Shown here: positions 1-12,438 of the stretch, one piece after another
Numbering within the stretch: the stretch's first letter is position 1
How the letters are laid out: the number at the start of each line of letters is the position of its first letter
Assembly (NCBI GenBank): GCA_034359265.1
Contig: CP136890.1
Span: 50,115,001 to 50,179,000, forward strand
Direction: 5' to 3'
Source of the DNA: Canna indica
Lineage: Eukaryota; Streptophyta; Magnoliopsida; Zingiberales; Cannaceae
DNA length: 64,000 bases
The notes under the pieces: model-generated
Seen by the model: the letters and a program-made list of their open reading frames with translations, nothing else
Databases searched by the model: none
What the model was told of the DNA's origin: nothing
Position numbers and translations under genes: made by a program

Positions 1-3000
1 CGGAATCAAGTTCCGAACTTTCGGAACCAGGTTACCAACTTTCGTAACAAAGTTCCCAACTTTTCGAACGAGATTTCCAACTTCTCGAACAAAGTTCCCA
101 ATTTTCGGAACCAAGTTCTCAACTTTCGGAAACAAGTTCAATACTTTTCTAACCAAGTTCCCAACTTTTGGAACCAATTTTCCAACTTCGAAACCAAGTT
201 ACATAATTTCGGAACCAAATTCCCAACTTTCAGAACTATGTTCCCAACTTTCGGAATCATGTTCCCAACTTTTCGAACCAAGTTCCCAACTTTCGAAATC
301 ATGTGCACAACTTTTCGAACCAAGTTCCCAACTTTTAGAATCAAGTTCCCAACTTTTAGAACCAAGTTTCAAACTTTTCGAACCCAGTACCCAACTTTTG
401 GAACCAAATTCTCAACTTTTCGTACCAAGTTCTAAACTTTCCGAACCAAATTCCCATCTTTCACAACCAAGTTCCAAACTTATGAAACCAAGTTCCCAAA
501 TTTTCGAACCAAGTTCCCAACTATCGAAACCAGGTTCCGAACTTTTCGACCCAAGTTCCCAACTTTTAGAACCAATTTCCCAACTCCCTGAACCAAGTTT
601 CCAAATTTCACAACCATATTCCCAACCTTCGAAACCAAGTTCCCAACTTTCGGAAAAAAGTTGCCAACTTTCGGAAAAAAGTTGCCAACTTTCAAAATCA
701 ATTTCCCAACTTCCCGAACCAAGTTTCCAACTTCTGGGACCAAGTTCTCAACTACCGAACCCAATTTCCTAACTTTCAAAACTATGCTTCCAACTTTTCG
801 GACAAAGTTCGCAACTTTCGGAACAAAGTTCCAAACTTTCGAAACCAAGTTTCAAACTTTTCGAACCATGTATTCAACTTTTGGAACGAAGTTCCCAACT
901 TTCGAAATCAAGTACCCAACTTTTGGAACCAAGTTCCCAACTTACCCAGCCAAGTTCCAAACTTTTCGAACCAAGTTCCCCAACTTTCAGAACCAATTTC
1001 CCAACCTTCATAACCAAGTTGCCAACTTTGAGAACTAAGTTCTCAACTTTCGAAACCAAGTTCCAAACTTTTCGAACCAAGTTTCCAACTTTCGGAACCA
1101 AGGTCCCAACTTTCGAAATCAAGTTTCAAACCTTCCGAACCAAGTTCCGAACTTTCGAAACCAAGTTCCCAAGTTCTCAACTTCCAAAGCCAAGTTCCCA
1201 ACTTTCAGAACTATGTTTTTCAACCTTCTGAACAAAGTTCCCCATTTTCGGAACCAAGTTCCCAATTTCCACAGCCAAGTTTCGAACTTTTCGAACAAAG
1301 TTTCCAACTTTCGAAACCAATTTTCTAACTTACGCAGCCAAGTTCCGAACTTGTAGAACCAATTTCCCTACTTTTGGAACCAAGTTTCCAACTTTTCGAT
1401 CCAGGTTCCCATCTTTTCGAACAACGTTCCTAAATTTCGGAACCAAGTTCACAACTTTCTGAAGTAAGTTTCCAACTTCGGAATCAAGTTTCCAACTTTC
1501 GAAACCATATTCACAACTTGTCGAACCAAGTTCCTAATTTTCGGAACCAAGTTCCCAACTTTCGGAACCAGGTTCCCAACTTTCTGAACCAGGTTCCCAT
1601 CTTTCGTAACCAAGTTCTCAACTTTCGGAACCAAGTTTCCAACATTCTAAACCAAGTTCCCAAATTTCCGAACCAAGTTCCTAACTTCCGGAACCAAGTT
1701 CTAACCTTCCGGAACAAGGTTCGCATCTTTCGGAATCAAGTTCCGAACTTTCGGAACCAGGTTACCAAATTTCGTAACAAAGTTCCCAACTTTTCGAACG
1801 AGGTTTCCAACTTCTCGAACCAAGTTCCCAATTTTCAGAACCAAGTTCTCAACTTTCGGAAACAAGTTCAATACTTTTCTAACCAAGTTCCCAACTTTTG
1901 GAACCAATTGTCCAACTTCGAAACCAAGTTACATAATTTCGGAACCAAATTCCCAACTTTCATAACTATGTTCCCAACTTTCGGAATCATGTTCCCGACT
2001 TTTCGAACCAGGTTCCCAACTTTCGGAACCCGGTTCCCAACTTTCGGAACCTGGTTCCCAACTTTCGAAACCATGTGCACAACTTTTCGAACCAAGTTCC
2101 CAACTTTTAGAACCAAGTTCCCAACTTACGGAACCAAGTTTCAAACTTTTCGAACCAAGTTTCCAACTTTTCGTACCAAATTCTCAACTTTTCGAACCTG
2201 GTTCTCAACTTTCGAAACCATGTGCACAACTTTTCGAACCAAGTTCCCAACTTTTGGAACCAAATTCTCAACTTTTCGTACCAAGTTCTAAACTTTCCGA
2301 ACCAAATTCCCATCTTTCAGAACCAAGTTCCAAACTTATGAAACCAAGTTCCCAAATTTTCGAACCAAGTTCCCAACTATCGAAACCAGGTTCCGAACTT
2401 TCCGACCCAAGTTCCCAACTTTTAGAACCAATTTCCCAACTCCCTGAACCAAGTTTCCAAATTTCACAACCATATTCCCAACCTTCGAAACCAAGTTCCC
2501 AACTTTCGGAACAAAGTTGCCAACTTTCAAAATCAATTTCTCAACTTTCCGAACCAAGTTTCCAACTTCTGGGACCAAGTTCTCAACTACCAAACCCAAT
2601 TTCCTAACTTTCAAAACTATGCTTCCAACTTTCCGGACAAAGTTCCCAACTTTCGGAACAAAGTTCCTAACTTTCAGAACAAAGTTCCAAACTTTCGAAA
2701 CCAAGTTTCAAACTTTTCGAACCAAGTACCCAACTTTTGGAACGAAGTTCCTAACTTTCGAAATCAAGTACCCAACTTTTGGAACCAAGTTCTCAACTTC
2801 TGAAACCAAGTTCGCAACTTTCAGAACTATGTTTCCAACTTTCTCAATAAAGTTCACAACTTTCGGAACCAAGTCCCTAACTTACGCAGCCAAGTTCCAA
2901 ACTTTTCGAACCAAGTTCCCCAACTTTCAGAACCAATTTCCCAACCTTCGTAACCAAGTTGCCAACTTTCAGAACTAAGTTCTCAACTTTTGAAACCAAG

Positions 3001-6000
3001 TTCGAAACTTTTCGAACCAAGTTCCAAACTTTTCGAACCAAGTTTCCAACTTTCGGAACCAAGGTCCCAACTTTCGAAATCAAGTTTCAAACCTTCCGAA
3101 CCAAGTTCCCAAGTTCTGGAACCAAGTTCTCAACTTCCAAAGCCGAGTTCCCAACTTTCAGAACTATGTTTCCAACTTTCTGAACAAAGTTCCCCACTTT
3201 CGGAACCAAGTTCCCAATTTCCATAGCCAAGTTCCGGACTTTTCGAACTAAGTTTCCAACTTTCGAAACCAATTTTCCAACTTACGCTGCCAAGTTCCGA
3301 ACTTTTAGAAACAATTTCCCTACGTTTGGAACCAAGTTTCCAACTTTTCGATCCAGGTTCCCATCTTTTCGAACAACGTTCCTAAATTTCGGAACCAAGT
3401 TCACAACTTTCTGAAGTAAGTTTCCAACTTCGGAATCAAGTACCCATCCTTCGAAACCAAGTTTCCAACTTTCGAAACCATGTTCACAACTTGTCGAACC
3501 AAGTTCCCAATTTTCGGAACCAAGTTCCCAACTTTCGGAACCAGGTTCCCAACTTTCTGAACCAGGTTCCCATCTTTCGTAACCAGTTTCTCAACTTTCG
3601 GAACCAAGTTTCCAACATTCGAAACCAAGTTCCCTCCGAACCAAGTTCCCAACTTCCAGAACCAAGTTCTAACCTTCCGGAACAAGGTTCGCAACTTTCA
3701 GAATCAAGTTCCGAACTTTCGGAACCAGGTTACCAACTTTCGGAACCAGGTTACCAACTTTCGTAACAAAGTTCCAAACTTTTCGAACGAGGTTTCCAAC
3801 TTCTCGAACCAAGTTCCCAATTTTCAGAACCAAGTTCTCAACTTTCGGAAACAAGTTCAATACTTTTCTAACCAAGTTCGCAACTTTTGGAACCAATTTT
3901 CCAACTTCGAAACCAAGTTACATAATTTCGGAACCAAATTCCCAACTTTCAGAACTATGTTCCCAACTTTCGGAATCATGTTCCCAACTTTTCGAACCAG
4001 GTTTCCAACTTTCGGAACCTGGTTCCCAACTTTCGAAACCATGTGCGCAACTTTTCGAACCAAGTTCCCAACTTTTGGAACCAAATTATCAACTTTTCGT
4101 ACCAAGTTCTAAACTTTCCGAACCAAATTCCCATCTTTCAGAACCAAGTTCCAAACTTATGAAACCAAGTTCCCAAATTTTCGAACCAAGTTCCCAACTA
4201 TCGAAACCAGGTTCCGAACTTTCCGACCCAAGTTCCCAACTTTTAGAACCAATTTCCCAACTCCCTGAACCAACTTTCCAAATTTGACAACCATATTCCC
4301 AACCTTCGAAACCAAGTTCCCAACTTTCGGAACAAACTTGCCAACTTTCAATATCAATTTCCCAACTTTTCGAACCAAGTTTCCAACTTCTGGGACCAAG
4401 TTCTCAACTACCGAACCCAATTTCCTAACTTTCAAAACTATGCTTCCAACTTTCCGGACAAAGTTCCCAACTTTCAGAACAAACTTCCAAACTTTCGAAA
4501 CCAAGTTTCAAACTTTTCGAACCAAGTACCCAACTTTTGGAACGAAGTTCCCAACTTTCGAAATCAAGTACCCAACTTTTGGAACCAAGTTCTCAACTTC
4601 TGAAACCAAGTTCCCAACTTTCAGAACTATGTTTCCAACTTTCTCAACAAAGTTCACAACTTTCGGAACCAAGTTCCCAACTTACGCAGCCAAGTTCCAA
4701 ACTTTTCGAACCAAGTTCACCAACTTTCAGAACCAATTTCCCAACCTTCGTAACCAAGTTGCCAACTTTCAGAACTAAGTCCTCAACTTTCGAAACCAAG
4801 TTCCAAACTTTTCGAACCAAGTTTCCAACTTTCGGAACCAAGGTCCCAACTTTCGAAATCAAGTTTCAAACCTTCCGAACCAAGTTCCGAACTTTCGAAA
4901 CCAAGTTCCCAAGTTCTGGAACCAAGTTCTCAACTTCCAAAGCCGAGTTCCCAACTTTTAGAACTATGTTTCCAACTTTCTGAACAAAGTTCCCCACTTT
5001 CGGAACCAAGTTCCCAATTTCCATAGCCAAGTTCCGGACTTTTCGAACTAAGTTTCCAACTTACGCAGCCAAGTTCCGAACTTTTAGAACCAATTTCCCT
5101 ACTTTTCGATCCAGGTTCCCATCTTTTTGAACAACGTTCCTAAATTTCGGAACCAAGTTCTCAACTTTCTGAAGTAAGTTTCTAACTTCGGAATCAAGTA
5201 CCCATCCTTCGAAACCAAGTTTCCAACTTTCGAAATCATGTTCACATGTTTTCGAACCAAGTTCCCAATTTTCGGAACCAAGTTCCCAACATTTGGAACC
5301 AGGTTCCCAACTTTCTGAGCTAGGTTCCAAAATTTCGGAACCAGGTTCTTCACTTTCGGAACAAGTTCCCAACATTCGAAACCAAGTTGCCAAATTTTCG
5401 AACCTAGTTCTCAACTTTCGGAACCAAGTTCTAAACATCCGGAACCAGGTTCGCATGTTTTGGAACCAAGTTCCGAACTTTCGAATCCAAGTTCTCAACT
5501 TTCGGAACGAGGTTCCAAACTTTTCGAACTAAGTTCCCAACTTTCGGAACCATGTTCACAACTTTCCGAACCAAGTTTCCAACTTTCGGAACCAAGTTCC
5601 AAACTTACGGAAACAAGTTCAATACATTTCGAACCAAGTTCCCAACTTTTGGAACCAATTTCCCAACTTCGAAACCAAGTTACATACTTTCGAAACCAAG
5701 TTCCCAACTTTCAAAACCATGTTCTCAACTTTCGAAATCAAGTTCCCCAACTTTTCGAACCAAGTTCCCAACTTTCGGAACCATATTCACAACTTTTTGA
5801 ACCAAGTTCTCAACTTTCGGAATCAAATTATCAACTTTCGAAACCAAGTTCCCAACTTAAACCAAGTTCCGAACGTTTAGAACCAAGTTGCCAACTTTTC
5901 GAGCCAAGTTCTCCACTTTTGGAATCAAGTTCCCAACTTTCGAAACCAAATTCCCAATTTTCGAATCATGTTTACAACATTTCGAACCAAGTTTCCAAAT

Positions 6001-7598
6001 TCTAGAACCAAGTTCCGAACTTTTCGAACCAAGTTCCCAACTTTTGGAATCAAATTCTCGACTTTCCGTACCAAGTTCTGAACTTTCCGAACCAAGTTTC
6101 CAACATTCAAAACCAAGTTCCAAACTTCTGAAACGAACTTTCCGAACCAAGTTCCCAACTTTCACAACCATATTCCCCACCTTCGGAACCAATTTCCCAA
6201 CTTCCGAAACCAAGTTCCGAACTTTTGAAACCAAGTTGCCAACTTTAAGAACCAAATTCCCAGCTTTCAAAACCAAGTTTCCAACTTTCGGAACCAAGTT
6301 CCCAACTTACGCAGCCAAGTTCCGAATTTTTCGAACCAAGTTCCCAACTTTCGAAACCAATTTTCCAACTTTTGTAACCAAGTTTCCACTTTTGGAACTA
6401 AGTTCTCAACTTTCGAAACCAAGTTCCCAACTTTTCGAACCAAGTTCCCAACTTTCGGAACAAAGTCCCCAACTTTCGGAACAAAGTACCCAACTTTCGG
6501 AACCATATTCATAACTTTTCGAACAAAGTTCCCAACTTTCGGAACCAAGTTCCCAACTTACGGAACCTAGTTCCGAACTTTTAGAATCAAGTTCTCAACT
6601 TTTGGAACCAAATTCTCGACATTCCGTACCAAGTTCCTAACTTTTCGAACCAAGTTCCCAACTTTCGGAACCAAATTCCCAACGTATGAAACCAAGTTCC
6701 CAACATTCGGAACTAGATTCCGAACTATCCGAACCAAGTTCCCAACTTTTCGAACCAATTTCCCAACTTTCTGAACCAAGTTCCTAACTTTTACAACCAT
6801 ATTCCCAACCTTCGGAATCAAGTTCCCAACTTTCGGAACCAAGTTCCCAACTTTAGAAACCAAGTTTCGAACTTTTCGAACCAAGTTCCCAACTTTCGGA
6901 ACCAAGTTCCCGACTTCTGGAAACAAATTCTCAACTTCTGAAACCAAGTTCCCAACTTTCCTAACTTACAAAGCCAAGTTCCAAACTTTTCGAACCAAAT
7001 TCGCAACTTTCCGAACCAATTTCCCAACTTTCGTAACTAAGTTCCCCAACTTTTCGAACCAATTTCCTAACTTTTTGAACCAAGTTCCCAACTTACACAG
7101 CCAAGTTCTGAACTTTTTGAATCAAGTTCCCAACTTTCATAGCCAAATTCCCAACTTTCGTAACCAAGTTCCCCAACTTTCGGAACTAAGTTCTCAACTT
7201 TCGAAACCAAGTCCCAACTTTTGAACCAATTTCCCAACTTTGTGAACCAAGTTCCTAACTTTTGAATCCAAGTTCTCAACTTTCGGAATCAAGTTCCCAA
7301 CTTTTCGATCCAGGTTCCCAACTTTCGGAACCAAATTCCCAGCTTTCTGAAGTAATTTCTAACTTCGGAACCAATTACCCAACTTTTGGAACCAAGTTCC
7401 CAACTTTTCGAACCATATTTGCAACTTTTTGAACCAAGTACCCAATTTTCATAACCAAATTCCCAACTTTCGGAATCAGGTTTCCAACTTTCGGAACCAA
7501 GTTGCCAACTTTCCGAAGTAAGTTCCAACTTCCAGAACAAAGTTCTAAACTTCCGGAACCAGGTTCCGTTCCCAACTTTCAGAACCAAGTTCCGAACA
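1..7598. repeat. 21-bp minisatellite array with higher-order structure
   Basis: The stretch is a continuous array of a degenerate 21-bp unit, of the form GGAACCAAGTTCCCAACTTT plus one base, with point changes and few indels. The plus strand is very poor in G. Marker variants recur at 131, 1861, 3850 and 5612 (AACAAGTTCAATAC), so a higher-order unit of about 1.73, 1.99 and 1.76 kb is repeated at least three times; copies get less alike towards the right. Because 21 is a multiple of 3 and the unit has no stop, long frames appear on both strands as heptapeptide repeats; I do not regard them as genes. The array ends at the LINE-a tail. No gene or promoter was seen in it. Confidence 0.95.
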
Positions 7599-8752
7599 TT
7601 TTTTGCAACAAGGCAAAAGGTAATATATTAATTCATAAAAAAGATACAATAGAGTTCATACACGACTACCATTGATAGGAATGATAGAGCTTCTCATTCC
7701 CCAAGGAAAAAGACCACGCCCCCTCACCTTCGGCAATGCCATCAGCAAGGTAGTAGCCAAAACCTTAGGAGAAAAGGAACAAAGAAAAAAAACCTCACAG
7801 CCCGGGTCAAGCACGATATAGAATATGCAAAACAATGCATCACACGGACTACCCACAACTCGGGCCAAGTAAGAAAAGCTCACATGAAAAAGCAATGTAG
7901 CACATGGACTACCCACAACTCGGGCCAAGCAATAAAAGCTCACATGCAAATGCAATGTATCACGAGAGAACAAGCAATGCAGGACATGAAATACCCACAC
8001 CTCTGGCCAAGGAATATAGCTCATATAGTGAATCACTAATCTTGACGGACATGAGTGAAATGGACTTGAACGCTCCACCGTTCTACAACAGCTCTGTTTC
8101 TTGGTGTGTCGGTGATAGGCTTGGTACCATAACGCTGAAGAATTTTGCTTTTAACTCTTGTGATAACACTGCTAAGCACACTAGCAGGTGAAGAGGATAT
8201 ATGAGAAAAAATACGATCATTCCGCTCACGTCAAATGAAGTAAACTGAAGCACCGAGGGAAATACGCCTGATATAGCCAATGAATGAGTCTCCACGCATG
8301 ACGTCTTCCCACCATCTGAGCTGATCATCCCAATGATGCAAAGGGTTCGCCAAGAGACAATGATCTAGAACCTTGCACCAAATGATAGTTGAGAAAGGGC
8401 AGTGAAAGAATAGGTGTTCAATGGATTCATCTACATCGCAAAAACAACAGCTGGGGGAATGTGTAATTCCCCAATGTGAAAGTCGATCAAGAGTTGGTAA
8501 TCTCCGTAAGAGAGCAAGCCATAGTACAAAAGAGTACCTCGGGACCCTTCCTTTGAACCAAACAAGATGATGCCAAGTAACCATGGGATTTGCGGGGGAA
8601 ATGCCATTGCAGGCTGATGCAATACTAAAAAAACCATCACCAGACGGCTTCCAGATGATCTGATCTTCACTCGAACTAGTAATAATAGTGCCAATGGAAT
8701 CCCAAGCACTGAGCAGGTCAAGCTCATGAGCAAGATTACCAGATGCCAAGTA
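7599..8752 (-). mobile_element. LINE-a, 3' part (L1-type, subfamily A)
   Basis: On the plus strand the element starts with a T-run followed by GCAACAAGGCAAA, the shared 3' terminus of all LINEs here, so it lies on the minus strand. It includes the 3' UTR (with the conserved hairpin block at 7726-7751 and several copies of a CCCGGGCTGTG-like motif) and the C-terminal part of ORF2. It stops at 8752, inside ORF2, where the T-run of LINE-b begins. The rest of the same element resumes at 16236: the two broken ends fit together on the uninterrupted homologous sequence in LINE-b near 9800-9815. A possible target-site match (CATTTTTT at both outer ends) is weak because it overlaps the tail. Confidence 0.9.
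8036..8745 (-). pseudogene. LINE-a ORF2, C-terminal fragment (zf-RVT region)
   Basis: The frame encodes the end of a LINE ORF2 protein after the reverse transcriptase: a tryptophan-rich segment (TWHHLVWFKG, LALLRRLPTLDRL) followed by the zf-RVT signature CCFCDV..EHLFFHC. This domain is typical of plant non-LTR reverse transcriptases and is presumed to bind nucleic acid. The frame is broken by a nonsense change near 8249 (the residue after VYFI is W in sister copies) and by the LINE-b insertion at its N-terminal side. It is not functional. The upstream part of the same ORF lies at 16237-18376. Confidence 0.85.
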
Positions 8753-9093
8753 TTTTTTTTTTTTTGCAACAAGGCAAAGGAAATATATTACTACGTAAAA
8801 AGATACAATAGAGTTCATACACGACTACCATTAATAGGAATGGTAGAGCTTCTCATCCCCCAAGGGAAAAGACCACGCCCCTCACCTTCGGCATTGCCAT
8901 CAGCAAGGTAGTAGCCAAAACCTTAGGAGAAGAGGAACAAAAGGGAAAACCCACAGCCCGGGTCAAGCACAATATAGAGATGTAAATAATGCATCACACG
9001 GATTATCCACAACTCGGGCCAAGTAAGAAATATCACATGGACCACCCACAGCTCGGGCCAAGCAATAAAAGCCCACACAGTGAAATACTAATC

Positions 9094-12000
9094 TTAACGG
9101 ACATGAGTGAAATGGACTTGAACGCTCCACCGTTCTGCAATAGCTCTGTTCCTTGGTGTGTCGGTGATAGGTCTGGTACCATATATCTGAAGAATTTTGA
9201 TTTTAACTCTTGTGATAACACTGCTAAGCACGCTAGCAGGTGAAGAGGATACATGAGAAAAGATACGTTCATTCCGCTCACGCCAAATGAAGTAAACTGA
9301 AGCAGTGAGAGCAAGACGCCTAATATAGCCAATGGATGAGTCTCCACTCATAACGTCTTCCCCACCATCTAAGCTGATCACCCCAATGATGCAAAGGGTT
9401 CGCCAAAAGACAAAGATCTAGAACCTTGCGCCAAATTGTAGCCGAGAAAGGGCAGTGGAAGAATAGGTGTTCAATGGATTCATCTACACCGCAAAAATAA
9501 CAGCTAGTAGAGTGTGTAATTCCCCAATGTGAAAGTCGATCAAGAGTTGGTAATCTCCGTAAGAGAGCAAGCCATAAAACAAAAGAGTACCTTGGGATCC
9601 TTCCCTTGAACCAAACAAGATGATGCCAAGTAACCATGGGATTAGTGGGGGAAATGCCATTGCAAGCTGATGCAATACTGAAAAAACCATCACTAGACGG
9701 CTTCCAGATGATCTGATCGTCATTCGAACCAGTGATAACAGTGCTAATGGAATCCCAAGCACTAAGCAGGTCAAGCTCATGAGCAAGATTACCCAGATTC
9801 CAAGTATTTTGCTGCCAAATGGAAGATACCCTGGCTGTCCTACTCGAATAGAGGCGGGCTGGGATATGGTTGTTCATCCTGTCAATAAGAAGGTAACCAG
9901 GAATCCAAGGATCAAGCCAGAGGAAGGTGTTCGTGCCATCACCAATGCGGTACTCAACCAGTTTATGGGCATAATCACGAGCAAAGAGAATGCTACGAAA
10001 ACACCAAGAGCAGACCCATGGCCGTTTAACAGACCATATAGAGTCGTTGCTGAGGTATTTAGAGGTGATCCAACGAATCCAAAGGGAATCTTTCTTTGAA
10101 GCAATTGCCCAAATATACCTCATGAGATATGCAATATTAAGGTAAGAGAGTCGATGAAGACCAAGTCCACCATTTTGATGTGGTTGGCATATATCATCCC
10201 ATGAAACTTTATGGATGCTTTTTTTATCATCACCACTCCATAGGAATCTAGCAAGAAGATGTTCAATGCGAGACGTGACTTTCTGGGGAAGCTTGTAAGC
10301 AGCGCACCAGTAGGTAATCTTACCCTGAAGGACAGATTTGATGAGTGCCAATCTACCCATGTAAGATAGGTGCTTAGCCTTCCAAGAATGGATGCGGCTC
10401 TGGATGCTCTCAATAAGCGGAAGGCAATCATTATCTGTAAGTTGCTTAGAAATGAGTGGAACACCTAGGAATCGAGTGGGGAGAGTACCAATAGGCATAC
10501 CAAGAATGTCCTGAACTCTGTCCATCATGTCTCTAGAGCACCCTGCCATATACAGATTTGATTTGGTTGTGCTTGCGGATAGACCTGAAATATTTGCAAA
10601 GGATTCCAAAACATTTTTGATCACTCTAGCATTGGATTCAGAGGCTCCGGCAAATATAATGAGATCATCTGCAAACGCTAAGTGAGTAATAAGCGGGGTC
10701 TCACAGCCCGGGTGAGGAGTGATCATGCCTCGCATTGCTACATCATCAAGACTAGAGGATAAGTGCTGCATAACAATGAGGAACAGATATGGGGCCATGG
10801 GGCAGCCTTGCCTTAGACCTCGAGAGCTTCGAAAGAATCCCACAGAAGAACCATTGGTATTGATAGTAAATGAAGGGTTTGAGATACAAGCTCGAATCCA
10901 ACTAATCACCATAGAGGGGAAACCATGAAGTTGAAGTAACTGAAGCAAGAAATCCCACCGAACAGAATCATAAGCTTTATGAAGATCAACCTTGATGGCC
11001 ATACGAGCTTGCCCAGAGGATAAATGATAATTGTGCATAAGGTCATGGCAGAGAGTAATATTCTCATGAATAACCCGACCACGCATAAAAGCATGTTGTG
11101 TGATGCTAATCAAATCAGGTAAAACAACCTTGAGCCTGTTTGCAATAATCTTAGAAATGAATCTATAAATCATCTTGCAAATAGAGAGAGGACGATAATC
11201 GGCAAATGAGGTAGTGTTGCTCTTCTTAGGGATCAGAGTAATAGAAGTAATATTAGCTTCATTAAGAAGTTTACCAGTCCTGAAAAACTCAAGTATCGCA
11301 GCAATAACATCATCCTTAATGATGGGCCAGCAAGATTTGTAAAATTCAGCATTTAATCCATCAACACCGGGGGCCTTATCAGAGTTGGATGACAGGATTA
11401 CCTGTTCAACCTCCTGAGGTGTAACCAACTGAGACAGTAAGGAAATACTTTGTTGAGAGAGATGAGCGGAGACTCGCACATTAGAGAAATCCACATTAGA
11501 TGAGCGGTGTAACCAATTTGACTTTTCTGTGCCTTTACCATGTCTCTAGACCACATTTGTAGTGCCTTCCTGGTTCTTTTCAACTTCTAAATAAGGACAA
11601 ACATTCTCGTTGTTCTGTGGCCGAATCTACTACTAACAGGTGGATTCCAAGCTGTCGCAATACAATCAAGAAAACCAGTCTCCTGAGGCCAATAATTAAA
11701 GAAATGAAAATTTCGAGGCCGCCAGGGTAACTTGCACACCCTAAGTATGACAAAAGTGTGATCAGATACATCAGGACTATGGAAGGTAGCCTCTGAATCT
11801 GGAAATGTATGAACCCAATCCTGATTGCATAGGACCCTGTCCAATTTTTCACATACTCTATTGTGACCTATGGAAGAATTTGACCATGTAAAAAAGCTGT
11901 CTTGACTTTTCATATCAAATAGGCCCAAGTTATCGAGCTGGTCAGTAATAGCCTCAATGTAGGAACTATTAATATCACTACCCCCATATTTTTCAGATGG

Positions 12001-12438
12001 TGAGAAGACCATATTAAAATCACCGAAAACAGTCCAAGGCCCCTCAACATGATTTGCAAAGTCAGTCAAAGCAGTCCAAATATGAGCTCTATCAGCATTA
12101 GAATAAAGGCCATAAACCACTGAAAAAGAAAATGTTGTACCTTGCTGAATAAATTTGATACTGCCAGAAACCACCTGATCTGTAGAAGCAACGATAGCAA
12201 TATCCACAATAGCAGGATTCCAAAGACACCATATCCTACCATGATAGTTAGGACAGACATTTACATGATAATTCCAGCCTTCCACAATATTCGTAAAAAC
12301 GCGAGCTGAATTTTCCAATTTAACTCTAGTCTCCAAAAGAAAAAAACAATGAAGTTTGTGATGGGAGATCTTACTTCTGATAGCCCTTTGCTTAGCATAG
12401 CTATTCAGGCCCCGAATGTTCCAAAAAGCTACTTGCAT
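9094..12438 (-). pseudogene. LINE-b ORF2: endonuclease / reverse transcriptase, broken
   Basis: ORF2 supplies the nick and the cDNA synthesis for target-primed reverse transcription. The first 283 codons (11587-12438) hold the AP-endonuclease domain with N7 (WNIRG), E36 (LLETRV), Y109 (VVYG), D140/N142 (FGDFN), DRVL and SDH. A CAG-to-TAG change ends this frame at 11587-11589. Downstream about 310 bp present in LINE-a are missing at ~11500-11516 (see findings). The RT frame 9320-11494 has RPLSICKMIYRF, HKAYDSVRWDF, GLRQGCPMAPY and the catalytic FADD, then the zf-RVT CYFCGV..HLFFHC. A one-base shift near 9365 separates the last ~90 codons (9094-9381). The start ATG overlaps the end of ORF1 by 10 nt. 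It is not functional as it stands. Confidence 0.9.

Noticed and set aside
1..7598. Dozens of overlapping frames on both strands with heptad repeats (such as PTFRTKF and LSEPSSQ)
   Set aside because: They follow from a stop-free 21-bp tandem repeat; adjacent frames and both strands are open alike and there is no start context or domain.
1..7598. CRISPR-like array
   Set aside because: There are no unique spacers between repeats; the units are contiguous and degenerate.
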